Source of the DNA: Dysidea avara
Taxonomy: Eukaryota > Porifera > Demospongiae > Dictyoceratida > Dysideidae
Direction: 5' to 3'
Length of the DNA stretch: 64,000 nt
Assembly (NCBI RefSeq): GCF_963678975.1
Contig: NC_089274.1
Coordinates: forward strand, 22,095,133 to 22,159,132
Shown one piece after another: positions 1 through 12,632 of this stretch. The notes beneath the pieces are model-generated. The model was given only the letters and a program-made list of their open reading frames with translations. It did not search any database and was not told the DNA's origin. Within the stretch, counting starts at the first letter, position 1; each line of letters begins with the position of its first letter. Both the position numbers and the translations under genes were made by a program.

Positions 1-1596
1 TCAGCCTGTTATATGCAAGGCTACAAGAAATGTCTCTGCAATTAATCTAGTCAAATACAGACATTTCAGTACGGTCACAGAGAAGTCACAGAGAAGCCAC
101 AATGCACTACCACAAATAAACACCTTGTGCAGCAAAAAAAAAAAAATAGTGGGTAAGTCCAGGATACATGCATTGATGTACTGTGGTATACCAAAAGGCA
201 GCTGTCAGGCTGAAGAGACATCTAGCAGTGAAAAATCAAGTCTGTATAGCCTTAGCTATTATCAAGTTACACTTGTATGAAGGCATTAGTAAGTTAGTCA
301 GCAGATTAAAACTATTTTGTCCATGATCCCTAACATACAGTACTATAATAGCTATTATAGAGAGAAATGTTGCTCAGTGACAAATGCTTTCGATGATATT
401 ATAGCAAACTATATAGGCTGTAGTGATCACATGATATAGTGGCCACATCTTTTACCACTCTGGTGCAGTCTCATTGGTAATGGGGGTTGAGTGTTGTATA
501 GCATACATTTATTTATTTATTTGTAGTTTTACAGCATGCTTGTATAAATGTTGAAGGCATGCCAGCAACTGCCATCTGATACTGGCATCCATGAGTGCAT
601 GACAATGACAAGTATTAAAGTTGGTGGGAATGGGTTAACTGGAGCAGTGGTAGCATGGGCACAGAACATGAAATGAAATTGTTAGTAAAGTGATTCCATA
701 AGGTCATGCATGTATTGTTAACTTTATGTTTCAGATCTTCCGCTACACTGCTATGTCTCACCACCTAAATTTATGTAGTTTTGATCACTATGTTAATGTT
801 AAAATCCAAAGCTGGACAGTTTGATAAATAGTCAGTCTGTTCTACAATGTACTTTGCATGGCTTCCTTTACAACATTGCTATCTTGCATACACACTTAAA
901 CCATCATCCAAGAATTTTGTTCCACAGGATGAGAAATATTGAAGCATTATCCCTCCATCAATATTATACAACCATAGAGTTTTGTTAAGACATGACAAAC
1001 CATGGCATGATTTAAGGTAGTGGAAAAACAGGTTCACTTTATCAAAGATAAGGTAAATTAATACTTTTGCATGAAAAATTTAGTACATAGCTGCAGTAGG
1101 CACTCTCTAGTATACAGTAAACCACATAGTTGCAGTGATGTTGGTATGTAGGTAGACAAAACTGTCAAGTTATTATATTTCCATATGGGACCTAATTGAC
1201 CTGCGCAAATTAGTGCATGAGGACATGTATAATTGGTTATATATGCATTTATTGTCTGGGTATCATAGTCCAAACTAGTTGCATGCATGCAGCTGTTGTT
1301 CATGTGCATTGTGTCTGCAAGCTTTCAGATGTCACCTCTTGAGGTACTACAACAATGTGTATAGTTATAGGTCATTGATATCAATTTATTTTGTTAAACA
1401 CTTAATCTATGCAAGTAGCTATATATAGATAAAGTGAAAAAATTATATGAACTAGCTTGGTATATAGTACAGCCTAAAAATCAAGTACGTAGCTATATAT
1501 GAAAGTATATACTTATTTAATACCTACTAAATGCAATACATTTGCTATTATAATATGCCTGCCTGGTTGTCACAATTAAGTTGTATAGCACAGTTA

Positions 1597-2400
1597 TTAC
1601 TGAGTTGCACAGTTGAGGGGACGTATTTTCATTTCTATCCATCTGGGGTTATAGTAATTTCCAAAGCCAATTAATCCATATTGAGCAGGATTGTACTGAG
1701 AATTGAGATTGATGTACCAACAGTTGTTATACCACCATCCTCCATTACCAGTAGCATTGCCAACTTTCATTGCACAGTTTCCTTTCCATCTATCATTGTC
1801 ATTATCATATGTGCTGAACTTCATGCCATTCAGATGATAATATGAGGAGAATGGATCGGTAGGAGTTTCACCAGTAAACCCACCAATAGTCAGTGGGTAT
1901 TCTTCACTAGCATTTCCTACTCTAAATAGATTGTAGTGAAGGTATGATCTGGTCTTGTTAGAAAATTCAAAATCAACTCTTAGTTCCCATTGGCCAGTTT
2001 GGGTAAGACAGTTCATCGCCTTGAGCCCGTACCAGAATTCACCATTCAGGTCTCCAAATCCTTTCTCATAGTCAGCCCATGATCGGTTAAAATTCTCAGA
2101 TCCATCTTTCCTCCTCTGTATCACTGTCCATCCTCCATTTGCTGTTGTAGTGTCACAGTACATACCAACTATTGACGGTCTCCCACTACACCAGTTATTC
2201 ATTTTGTATACACCAGATGGAGATTGGTCAAAATGATTTTCCTTAAAACTACAGCAGTTATCCGAAGGTGGCAAACCACAAGGATATTGTTGTTTTTCTG
2301 TATTTCTCTTAATTTCATTTATTTGTTGGTAACAGTATGTACTAGCAATTATTCCATTAGTGAACAATGAGATGAGGATAATGTAAAGTGTTGTTACCAT
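1597..2400 (-). CDS. Secreted fibrinogen-related domain (FReD) lectin, copy 1, intact
   Basis: The protein has 267 residues in one exon. Residues 1-20 form a signal peptide with a hydrophobic core (YIILISLF) and a likely cut after IIAS. A short cysteine-containing linker follows (C23, C41, C49, C50). The fibrinogen C-terminal domain covers about residues 50-264. Family hallmarks seen are GGWTVIQRR (89-97), GEFWYG (120-125), the acidic metal-site loop DNDND (199-203), NCAM (208-211), GGWWY (220-224), NLN (231-233) and MKIRP (257-261). Four N-glycosylation sequons are visible (N105, N148, N163, N215). FReD proteins such as ficolins, tachylectins and FREPs bind sugars or acetyl groups outside the cell, often in immunity; that role here is inferred. 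The linker is too short for a collagen stalk. The ATG matches the start used by copies 3 and 5. A minus-strand AATAAA lies at about 1385-1390, a possible poly(A) signal. Confidence 0.9.
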   Translation of the reverse strand: MVTTLYIILISLFTNGIIASTYCYQQINEIKRNTEKQQYPCGLPPSDNCCSFKENHFDQSPSGVYKMNNWCSGRPSIVGMYCDTTTANGGWTVIQRRKDGSENFNRSWADYEKGFGDLNGEFWYGLKAMNCLTQTGQWELRVDFEFSNKTRSYLHYNLFRVGNASEEYPLTIGGFTGETPTDPFSSYYHLNGMKFSTYDNDNDRWKGNCAMKVGNATGNGGWWYNNCWYINLNSQYNPAQYGLIGFGNYYNPRWIEMKIRPLNCATQ

Positions 2401-4545
2401 TGTGTATAGATTTATCTGTAGAATATATCACATGTATAGCTTATCATCTGTAGTATTATTTCTGTTATGTAGTCAGCTATATAGTTGGCTATTCAACACT
2501 ATAATAGTTTATAAACTGTTGAGATTATATGATACCAATGGACAAAGCAAGTATCTGTATCAGTTGCATGCTAAGCCATGCGTTAAATACCTTTTACCCT
2601 GATACATGCAATATTGGTGGATAGTCTAATCTAAAACTTTTCCTCAAGAGATATATATATATAATATATATCCAACTAGACCCATGAAAGTAAGTATGCT
2701 TCGTGCATCAAGCTATACCAACCCCAAATTGCTTTTTCCCCTTTGTGTGTGGATGGGGAAGAGCCCACACAAAAGAAAAAGTAGTCTTGACACTTGAGAC
2801 TAACAAGCTAATTCCTTATCTTCAGTAGCAATGTTGCAGCTAGTTAATACTACTAATTATCAAACTTGATGGGGTGTCAAATTCAATCAAGTACTCACAT
2901 GATGGTGGTATAACTAGCTCTTATTATTTAATATCTGTGTGCAACTACTTCTACACTAGGTAGGTATATACCTCTTAATAGGAATAACACTGCACACAAT
3001 ATAATGTGGTGCAAAAAAGTGTGATATAATTATTTTGTCATTAAATCTCAAATTCCGTACGGTCAGCTGTAATAACGCCTTCTGGTTTATTACATCATAA
3101 CTCATACAAAAATCAATGATCCTTTAGTTAAGAGCAAGGCACACAACTCAATAGACCCTTAAGAGCCTCTTAGATACAGTATTAATTTCTGTGTAGCTGC
3201 TAACATGCACCTGCTGGCATAGCCAGCAGTTACTGTTATAGCTTACGTAGTACATTTGCTGAACAATCTAGTGACTGTTGGAACATATATCTATCTCAAG
3301 TGTTTATATATATATTGCTCTTTTTATAAGATCCTGCTCTTGTATGGTATTGTACTTATCCTATATATAGTTATTGCATTAACTCACAGAAAAGTTGCCG
3401 GGATAAGTTTTAGTAGATAAGTAGATAAATTATTGTTAAAGTAGTCCAGTTGACTAGTAATGATAATACTGCACTATTTATATGTGTATAAAGGTTCATC
3501 TTATGGTGACCTTATAGAAGATTGAGGTCTTACCCTACATATGTCGGACTGCCTATCGTCATTTTGGTGACCCCTTAATGCTACACAATAGTAGTGTATT
3601 GTATTGGTAATCAAATTCAGTTTCAGTTTATAGTCTTGTTGATATACATTCAGTAAGCTGTCAACATCATGAGATAGTTGGGGGAGGAAATGAAGACATG
3701 AGGAGTTTACTTCTTGGAAATGAACACTTTTATTCACAGAATGTGAGTAACTAGTCACATGCAGCAGTTACATTAACCTTAGCATAATGTATGAGAGTAA
3801 ATTTTATAGGGAAAGTTTTTGTTAAATAACATAAAGAGAGCGGCCATGTAGTTATGTGGACTGGACTAAACATCCAGTGTTTGTATAGTGTAAGAGTGTA
3901 CATTAGGTGGTCACTGAACATATAGACATCTCATGTTGCTGTTTTAAGAACCAACAGTGTACTTCTGCATATAGGCATGTCATACGTATGTATACATCTC
4001 AGTAGCTAATGTCTTATTGTGCTTATTGAATTAGCTTAAATATGCCATATGTACACAGAACCAGTATTTGCTGTGATGTGGAATGTCATTATTGGAAGCA
4101 ACTATCAGTATATCTATCCAAAAACCCTTCTTGTTGTAATGATCATGCAGGCATGATGGCGTGCTATAGGTAAGCTTCAGTCAATGATAGTGCCACAACA
4201 CATTCACTATATATGAAACCAATGATACAATGTCATCCGTATTGTCATACAAACAGTTCAATGTGTATAAAATCTTTCTTTTCCTAATCAGTTCTTGTTG
4301 ATCACCTGTTGTATTATCCCTTTCATGTTTATCTTTCTATCATAAACAATAGGTTATCTCTGCATGGTGCAATATCCCAAGTATCTTCAAACAAAAGGTC
4401 CATATCAACTATGCAGCTATTCATATAAACATGGTATTGGCTAACTGCTATACCTAAGATCACTAAAAGACTAGTTAAAGTACCCAACTATGTGTCCAAT
4501 TCATGGCCACAAAGTTGTTGTCTATTTATTTATTTATTTATCGGT

Positions 4546-4628
4546 TGATTGATTGATTGACTGACTGACTGACTGACTGACTGACTGACTGACTGACTGA
4601 CTGACTGACTGACTGACTGACTGACTGA
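4546..4628. repeat. (TGAC)n microsatellite
   Basis: A run of TTGA units passes into about 17 tandem TGAC units. The equivalent tract in unit 5 (56268-56314) is much shorter, so this is a length-variable microsatellite shared by orthologous positions of the duplication. Confidence 0.95.
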
Positions 4629-5570
4629 ATGATTGATGCTGAGCAGTCAGCACTACTGGTATACTCAGGAAAAAAACACACGCATGTTCATTGCAAATTC
4701 AGGGGCGTCAGAGTAAGTGATAATGATAAGTCCTAATGCTGCCAAAGGCAACTAGTCTAGGGATCTGGGGGCATGTTCCCCCTTAGAAAATTTCTCACTT
4801 TGAGATGCTATCTGGAGACAAGTTTAGACTGTAATATTGTGTGCAAGTTGCTAGCTGTCTGACAAGTGCATGTTCAATGTTAGGGATAGACACTAAACAT
4901 AAAATCACCTCTGTAATACTGTTAAAATGTCTCCCAAGTAGCCACAAAGAAAAACAAAGCCAAAGCTGAACCAATAATTATTTTAGAGGTGCTTAATATG
5001 GACAGAGTGGACATAAAGCTGTTCTGGGTGAAAGCATAGATAACAGAAAGGGGCACAAAATGCATATGATCTGCTTCTATCAGTTGTTGCACATGCTAAA
5101 TACTGCATGTTCACTATACTACTATAGTTTTGCTTAGTTTGCTTCACATCAAGTTTGACAGTTATTTTTTGTTTCACCTAAAAAATGGTGAAGCATCGCA
5201 CCTACTCTGATGCCCTTGGTGATGCATGGTGTACATGTGTATAGACTCTTAGACTATGTAAGCTGTACTCATTAGCTTTTGCATCTTGCAGATATCAACA
5301 CATTTTATAGACCATCTGTGGGAAAGCCTCACCAAACTGTGTTAAGTGAGCCTTCCTGTGGTCTGTAATTTTATAGGATTTGAAAAGTGAAAAATCTAGT
5401 TGTTTACTTCAACTTAGGATTCTTCAAAACCTTTAGACTTAGTCCATAAGTGATATGATGATCACAAAGAAAACTCTGGGATCCTGTACATTGACCAAAA
5501 CAACCACCATCATTTGATGGAGGTTGAATATTTTTAGTTGTGATGTTTAAGAGCTGAATGCGGGCTGCAT

Positions 5571-5887
5571 CAGGGTCGGATTCAGACTTATGGAAAGGGG
5601 GGTCAAAAATGAACTGAGGCACTACATTGTCTCTGGTTTGATAAGGTGAGACCAAAAAATGAGAAAAAAAGGTCACAGCCAGCTGAAAATAGCTGCCCAC
5701 CTCACCAACCACGCATTTATAGCTGATACAGTACATAAAAATCCTTAAATAGCTCACTACACACTGTTCTACTACTGTGACTGCTTTATTAGAGTGACTG
5801 CTCTATTAGAGTATCTCGATCTTGGTATACTAAAAATTTTTGGAAGGGGGTCAAGAGCCCCCTTTGACCCCCCCGTATCCGCCTCTG
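5571..5887. mobile_element. hAT-type MITE, 317 bp, unit 1
   Basis: The left end CAGGGTCGGAT pairs with the right end ATCCGCCTCTG as an imperfect terminal inverted repeat. The 8-bp direct repeat GGCTGCAT flanks it at 5563-5570 and 5888-5895, the length typical of hAT transposons. There is no transposase inside. It contains two tandem copies of the CTCTATTAGAG motif near 5785-5825. The same insertion is present in unit 5 (57257-57580) but absent at the equivalent place in unit 6 (near 62960), so it predates the block duplication. Confidence 0.8.
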
Positions 5888-6130
5888 GGCTGCATCATGA
5901 GTGCATCATTAAAATTTATGGGCAAGGCCTTGATTTTTCCATTGTGGTTTCCAGTTTGGTAATGGACAGAGGTTAGGGGTCCCTGCCACTGACAGATTTG
6001 AACATCAATAATACTTCAAATTTCATGATTTCATGGATGTAATATAAACTATTTCAATATAGCTATGCTTGGTTCCCTTTAAATCCTAAACATTTATGGC
6101 TGGTCAGGTATTGAAGTGGTCCGAATTTTC

Positions 6131-6249
6131 TGGGTGGTTCTATGTGTATCTTGTCCTTACAATACATCATCATTACATCATTGTGTAATTGTTTAGTATA
6201 TACCACAGTAGTAGGAAAGTGTAGTTAATAGTAACACTGGTAATATGGG
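6131..6249 (+). repeat. Left terminal inverted repeat of the 12.1-kb element
   Basis: 119 bp, identical by eye to the reverse complement of 18121-18239. It begins TGGGTGGTTCTATGTG and ends where the 18-bp minisatellite begins. Confidence 0.9.
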
Positions 6250-7655
6250 TAGCACTGGTAACATGGGTAGCACCGGTAGCATGGGTAGCACTGGTAGCAT
6301 GGGTAGCACCGGTAACATGGGTAGCACTGGTAACATGGGTAGCACTGGTAACATGGGTAGCACTGGTAACATGGGTAGCACTAGTAGCATGGGGTAGCAC
6401 TGGTAACATGGGTAGCACTGGTAACATGAGTAACACTGGTAACATGGGTAGCACTGGTAACATTGGTAGCACTGGTAACATGGGTAGCACTGGTAACATT
6501 GGTAGCACTGGTAGCACTGGTAACATGGGTAGCACTGGTAGCATGGGTAGCACTGGTAACATGGGTAGCACCGGTAGCATGGGTAGCACTGGTAGTATGG
6601 GTAGCACTGGTAACATGAGTAACACTGGTAACATGGGTAGCACTGGTAACATTGGTAGCACTGGTAACATGGGTAGCACTGGTAGCACTGGTAACATGGG
6701 TAGCACTGGTAGCATGGGTAGCACTGGTAACATGGGTAGCACTAGTAGCATGGGGTAGCACTGGTAACATGGGTAGCACTGGTAACATGAGTAACACTGG
6801 TAACATGGGTAGCACTGGTAACATTGGTAGCACTGGTAACATGGGTAGCACTGGTAACATTGGTAGCACTGGTAACATGGGTAGCACTGGTAACATTGGT
6901 AGCACTGGTAGCACTGGTAACATGGGTAGCACTGGTAGCATGGGTAGCACTGGTAACATGGGTAGCACTGGTAACATGGGTAGCATGGGTAGCACTGGTA
7001 ACATGGGTAGCACTGGTAACACGGGTAGCACTGGTAACATGGGTAGCACTGGTAACATGGGTAGCACTGGTAACATGGAAAGCACTGATAGCACTGGTAA
7101 CATGGGTAGCACTGGTAACATGGGTAGCACTGGTAGCACTGGTAACATGGGTAGCACTGGTAGCATGGGTAGCACTGGTAACATGGGTAGCACTGGTAAC
7201 ATGGGTAGCACTGGTAACATGGGTAGCACTGGTAACATGGGTAGCACTGGTAACATGGGTAGTACTGGTAACATGGGTAACATGGGTAGCATGGGTAGCA
7301 CTGGTAACATGGGTAGCACTGATAGCACTGGTAACATGGGTAGCACTGGTAACATGGGTAGCACTGGTAGCACTGGTAACATGGGTAGCACTGGTAACAT
7401 GGGTAACACTGGTAACATGGGTAGCACTGATAGCACTGGTAACATGGGTAGCACTGGTAACATGGGTAGCACCGGTAACATGGGTAGCACTGGTAGCATG
7501 GGTAGCACTGGTAGTATGGGTAGCACTGGTAACATGAGTAACACTGGTAACATGGGTAGCACTGGTAATATGGGTAGCACTGGTAACATGGGTAGCACTG
7601 GTATCATGGGTAGCACTGGTAATATGGGTAGCACTGGTAACATGGAAAGCACATA
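6222..7655 (+). repeat. Subterminal 18-bp minisatellite array, left arm
   Basis: About 80 degenerate copies of GGTAGCACTGGTAACATG, with 9-bp half-unit deletions and variants (AGCATG, ATTGGT). Because the unit is a multiple of three with no stop codon, several frames stay open for hundreds of codons on both strands. These are not genes. Higher-order blocks repeat, for example the segment near 6420-6600 recurs near 6605-6760. Confidence 0.95.
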
Positions 7656-9686
7656 GGTAAGTTGGATATGCTATGCACAGTATCATGAGTGAAGTTGACA
7701 TAGGTAATACAGGTGTTATTAAGTAGGAATTATGACCAATGATTATTGTATTGCAATGCTGTAATATGTACCAACGCTACCAGTGCCCATGTTACCAGTG
7801 CTACCCACTACCCACTCATGCTGAGGTCGGTAGTTCACATTATAACTCCCCTCCCCAGCTGCAGGAAGCTGACTAATTGCCACTACATTCTATATGTTTG
7901 TGCGTACAATTGTGCAATGTTGTTTTCAAACATTGTTATTTCTTTGTATATTATCTTACTGCTTTAGTGGCAATACTAACATATCACATATTTGAAAGTG
8001 CAGTTCTACCTGAATAGACATGAGTGTACCAATAACACAGGATCTTGCTAAGACGAAAAGCAAATACCACATGGCTACATTGATAGTAATGATAAGCACT
8101 AGTATGGATAGGCGCTAGTGTGGCATGCTTTTATCAGCAGTCTCATGTCTGTGCTTTCATCTAAGTGCATACAAATTACTGCTACAGTAAAAAATAGACT
8201 GCTAAAAGAAGCAGCTAGGACAAAAAATATTATAACTGCCATCTTTATAAAAGTGGACCAATCTTGGTGGGAGTGTTCATAAAATAAAAATAAATAAAAG
8301 TCACCTTCCACTTGGTAAAGTAACTGACAAACCATTGGGCTGCAATTATAAGGGATTGAAAATTCTTGAGTAAAGTGCTAATAGTTATACACTTGAAAGA
8401 AAAAGCCAACAAACAGAATGGCTACACATTCAGTAATGTGGATGGAGCCTCACATAACAACAGATAATAGTTCACATGCATTTCAATATTATAGAGATTT
8501 AGACTAAGTACATACATATGCCAACACTTAGCCATCCACAATGCAGTAGCGAATGTTTAGTTGGTGTATCATGGGAGCAAAATGCTTTTATTAAAAAGAC
8601 ATTTAGCACAATACTAAAATCTTGAAACAGTATCATTAGTTAAATACCCCACCTCACTTTAATCTACCATTGGGTCCATAGCATATTTTATGCTCTGTGT
8701 AAGGATACATCTTTGGTGCTCCTTTTTACTACCTTAATCATCATAAGTTAAGCACTTGTAACAAATGTGTTCACAATGTGATTATAGGCTACATCTCATG
8801 CCCAAGTTTGAGTGACTGGTTAACAACACCTTTCTTGCATACTAAACAACTCCTTTCTTGCATACTAAAGAACTCCAAAAAAGTATTGCTGGCAGAGTTG
8901 CAACATTGTAACTGCTTTTAAGTCTTACAACAACCTAAAATATATTTCAACCATGAAGACTATGCTGAGTGCTGTTTCACACATAATGTTATTTCAACTA
9001 CAACTCAAGAGTGCTCTCTCCTCTTCCTTTTAGATGGTGAATCTGAACTTGTTTGTGCCTCTCCCCTTGTCTCCTTCACCCCCTGTTTATATGCCTGGTT
9101 AATAATCATTCATAGGAGCATGAAATATTGTTACAGGATCATGATGCTTGGGTGGAAAGACAGTTCATTACTGTCTTTCTGTGGCCCTCTAAATTGGTTT
9201 AATTTTGGCATAAATCAAATATAGATCCCAAAATAGTCTGTTTTGCACCTAAGCATTATGTTCCTTTCTTGCTGGCTAGGCAGTTTACCACTACTTGCCT
9301 AATTTAATAGGCCCCTTCACCTGTACACCTACCAAACCCACACCCAATCATGTTGACTGGATGCTTGCTTCCTTCAGAATTCTACCTCATGTCCAGGCTT
9401 TGTGATAGAGGAGGGTATAAAGGCAAGGAATAATATTAATGTAGTAATGACTCCTACTGTTTTTTGGGAAAACCAATATCCAATATATTTTTACCATGTC
9501 TTACTGATAGTTAACTGATACGTTTCTGCAAGTTATACTTGTGTATATATTCCACCAAAAGTAGTGCTAGTAAAGCCAGCCAATGCTGATATTGTACACT
9601 TAAAGTTGGTAGTCAGACAAGAGCAGCCTAAACCATCACTGTTTATCTTTGTGGTTTCTACAAAACATCAACTTAAGTAGTACCAG
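7656..9686. other. AT-rich interior of the 12.1-kb element, no gene seen
   Basis: No credible coding region or RNA gene is visible. At 7768-7815 there are two or three units of the 18-bp minisatellite in the opposite orientation to the main array (CCAGTGCCCATGTTACC), a remnant of rearrangement. Confidence 0.6.
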
Positions 9687-10777
9687 AGCCTTGGGTGTCT
9701 GGATTCAGTGGAATAGAATGGTGGAATGAAATGGTGGACTGGAATGGAATGGTACTTAGTTAATTTCAGTCAGTAGTCACCTCTTAATAAAGACCACCTG
9801 TTTACAAAGATCATTTTATTGTTGTTTAGAGTGATATATCCCTATAAGACAGTCTTATCAATGAATTGTGTGCCACATGTTGTGTCTAGAAAAGCCAGAG
9901 TGATATCTGATTTATTATAAATACAGTAATAGCTACCCCATACAGAAACAGCTTGGCTATATACAAAAAAAGACGATACATCCACAAAACTAAAAGCAAT
10001 GCAACTAATGGAGCTAACATTTGGTGTAGCCAAGAAATGAATGTTAATTATACTGGCAACTAAAAAATCTTGGTCTTTTATCATTGACTTGTGTAGTCTG
10101 CTGTATTCCTAATTAATTCCCTGTAATTGGTACCTTTTCCAATTGTCATTATAGAGGAGAAAAAGGCAGCTAAATTACTAGAAAATTATAGTTAAAGGTA
10201 TACGTAATTATTTAGAAATGCAGCAACACTGTGCTTAGTCAGTGATAAAGGACCAATTTTTTAAAAATTATAGCCAGTTAGTTGCTAGTATAGACATTCA
10301 TTTCTTGTACTCACCAGATAATGATATCTGGTGAGGCCATGATATCTGGTGAAGCCAAGAAATGAATGTCAATACCGGCAACTAACTGGCTATAATTTAT
10401 AAAAATTATTCTCCTGTAGTTGTCAGTTATTTTTAGCTTGATGGGTATGTCAGTTTTGTACAGCCAAACTGATTTTGCATGGCTGTATTACAAATCAGAT
10501 ATCACTCTGACTTTTCTAGAGCATGCGGCACACAACTGATCAATAAGACCATCCTATGAGGATACACTTTAAAACAACAAGATAGCAGCAATTTAAACTT
10601 AAAAGTTAAACAGTGTTCATAAAGAGGTGGTCTTTGTTAGAAGGTGGTCTTTATAAAGAGGTGACTAGTAATTGAAATTACCTAAATACTATTCCATTGC
10701 GCCATTCAATTCCAGTCAACCATTCCATTCCAGTCCATTCCACCATTCCATTCCACTGATCCAGATGCCCCAGAGCC
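9687..10777. mobile_element. Foldback/MITE-like element with long imperfect inverted ends
   Basis: The left arm (AGAGCC TTGGGTGTCTGG, then CAGTGGAAT and repeated GGAATGG) is mirrored at about 10685-10777 (ATTCCATTCCACTG, then ATCCAGATGCCCCAGAGCC). Further matching inverted stretches lie inside, including GAGGTGACTAG against TAGTCACCTC and the CTAGAAAAGCCAGAGTGATATC segment. No protein is encoded. The target duplication was not resolved. Confidence 0.6.
10258..10410. repeat. Long palindrome inside the foldback element
   Basis: The left arm AAAAATTATAGCCAGTTAG through CATTCATTTCTTG is inverted in the right arm CAAGAAATGAATG through CTAACTGGCTATAATTT. The loop near 10310-10350 holds a repeated ATATCTGGTGA. 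The arms are about 55-60 bp with few mismatches, so a strong cruciform or RNA hairpin is possible. Confidence 0.75.
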
Positions 10778-11464
10778 TTTGCCACCAGCCTTCCGGTGGT
10801 ACTGCAGCTGCTGCTGCTAAATAGACCAATAATCTGCTGGCCACAGCCCATTACAACCAATTTCCAATTATAGTAAAAACAGCTAATTATCAGCTTCTAG
10901 CAATCACCGGGTTCTAGAAATCACCGCTCCGATTAGTAAAACTCTAGTATATTTGTACTTTCATGTGCTGACTGAACTTCTGGGATTCCTTGTACACAAT
11001 ATTGTTTTGTAAAATGATGAATCATTCCTTATCACCATGCTTTTAAGCAAATCTAGACTGTTGAACTCCTGTAAGTCTGATTGTATGATTTGTGTTGGAT
11101 CGAGCAGCAGTTTTCAGATAGACCGCATTGGCATCCTGAATCAAAGCTAGTGTTATTACTTGAGATATAGGCTTGTCTGGGTCTAGAAGTTTCTTTGACA
11201 CTTGTTTAAAATATAAAATATTGACGAAGAGTTATGGATACCGCCATTTAACAACATACTGCTGTGTATGTACATGCCCACACTATGCACATTTGACAAC
11301 CATATAATTGAATATTTTGTATAATAGAATGTCTTGACATAAATTTAAGAATTATTTATTTGAATTATATACAAAATTATAAACCCTTCAAAAATAACCC
11401 ACTCTATGGAATACTGGTACTCTTAGCATTACTGTACAAGTAGAAGGAAAAATTAAAATTCGGC

Positions 11465-11858
11465 TAGGTTGGGCAATATTGAACTTGTGACATGCGATTA
11501 TTACATGAGGCAATTATTGCAATATTGCATGTGAAAATTGAAACACAACCACAGAGTGAGACAAGCCAGAGTCCATATAACTACTTGTTTTCATTGAGAA
11601 TTAGGTTAAAAGCACAATTTCTTTGCTAACAAGGTAACAAACTGGCATAGTTAGCAATGACATGCATGAACTGTATCAAATGTGAGGCCTAGATCAGAGA
11701 TGCAAAATAGATAATAAATGCAATGATTATTGCAAATTATGATAAATGTTGCCTATGTAATAATATTACAAAGGTGAAAACTTGCGTCTTGTGATAATAG
11801 TATTGCAAGAACTTGCTTAGGTGATGTTGGTGATTTATTGAAACATTGCCCAACCTTA
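11465..11858. mobile_element. Small MITE with AGGTTGGGCAAT ends
   Basis: The left end TAGGTTGGGCAATATTG mirrors the right end CATTGCCCAACCTTA. The interior is AT-rich with partial self-complementarity around TATTGCAATATTGC. There is no ORF and no clear target duplication. Confidence 0.5.
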
Positions 11859-12354
11859 GAAGTACATAAACAAGTAAAAAGTAGTGAGATTTCCTATACC
11901 TGCATATTTAATTTACTAGTAGATGTTGCTTAATCCCTAATTCAGTCAGTATAGAATCAGAGATTAATGTCTATACACTATAGTATGTCTGCAGTATACT
12001 TTTTAAAATGATAAATACACAAGTACCATAAACAAAACAGAAAGCTCATACAGAAATCAGTTCTTTAAGCGTGATTCCATTCTAACCAGATCCATTGGAG
12101 GTGGAGTTCTGTCAAAGTGACCAGATGATGATCAAGCACCATGGATACAGCCATCATACAGGCAATAGCAGAGTGCAGCAAAGAAAAATGGCAACTGAGC
12201 CAGCCTAGAGTAACCGAGTAACTATCCCCCCACTCAATGGACAAAAGAGAAGCCAGACGTTTGTAAAAGATAGTGGCTTCATCAGCCAGACCTCCAGTAT
12301 ACTTGAACATTTGTTAACCTTTTACATGCATATTGAATTATAGCTGGTGAATCC

Positions 12355-12445
12355 ATACGTAATGGTAATACGGATAACAATGGTGATATGGGTATAAGTA
12401 AAAGTAATCCTGGCAACATGTGTAATACTGGAGACATTGTACTGT
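12355..12445 (+). repeat. Decayed relic of the 18-bp minisatellite
   Basis: Units of the form GGTAATAC, GGATAACAATGG, GTAATCCTGGCAACATG and GTAATACTGG resemble diverged copies of the terminal minisatellite. This suggests the repeat was once present in the interior of the large element. Confidence 0.4.
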
Positions 12446-12632
12446 AGCTATACAGCTGCATATAAAAAGTGTAAATATACAATTGGCTTAGTAGCATTTC
12501 TAACTCATATGAACTTACAAATCTAGGCCCCTTTAGGCAGATCGCCTTAATGGTAAGTACAGATCACTGGCCACTGAGTGATTTCAGAATTTATTCCATA
12601 TTTTTTGATATACGTGACTGAATCAGCGAAAA

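Larger units (their letters stand above)
431..6130. repeat. FReD segmental-duplication unit 1 (left part of block A)
   Basis: This stretch is colinear, in the same orientation, with about 51853-57797. The shared order is the flank starting TGATATAGTGG, the FReD gene, the (TGAC)n tract, and a hAT-type MITE. Positions 1-430 match about 63610-63960 near the end of the window, so the window opens in the same phase of the repeat. Unit length, measured between equivalent points (about 780 and 18810) and discounting the 12.1-kb insertion, is about 6 kb. Between genes I see no other credible coding sequence in 1-1596 or 2401-5570. Confidence 0.85.

Noticed and set aside
6173-7701. Long open frames of MLPVLP, GSTGNM, SATHVT and VALVTW repeats on both strands
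   Set aside because: The 18-bp minisatellite has a length divisible by three and lacks stops in several frames. Overlapping ORFs on both strands with no unique sequence are artefacts.
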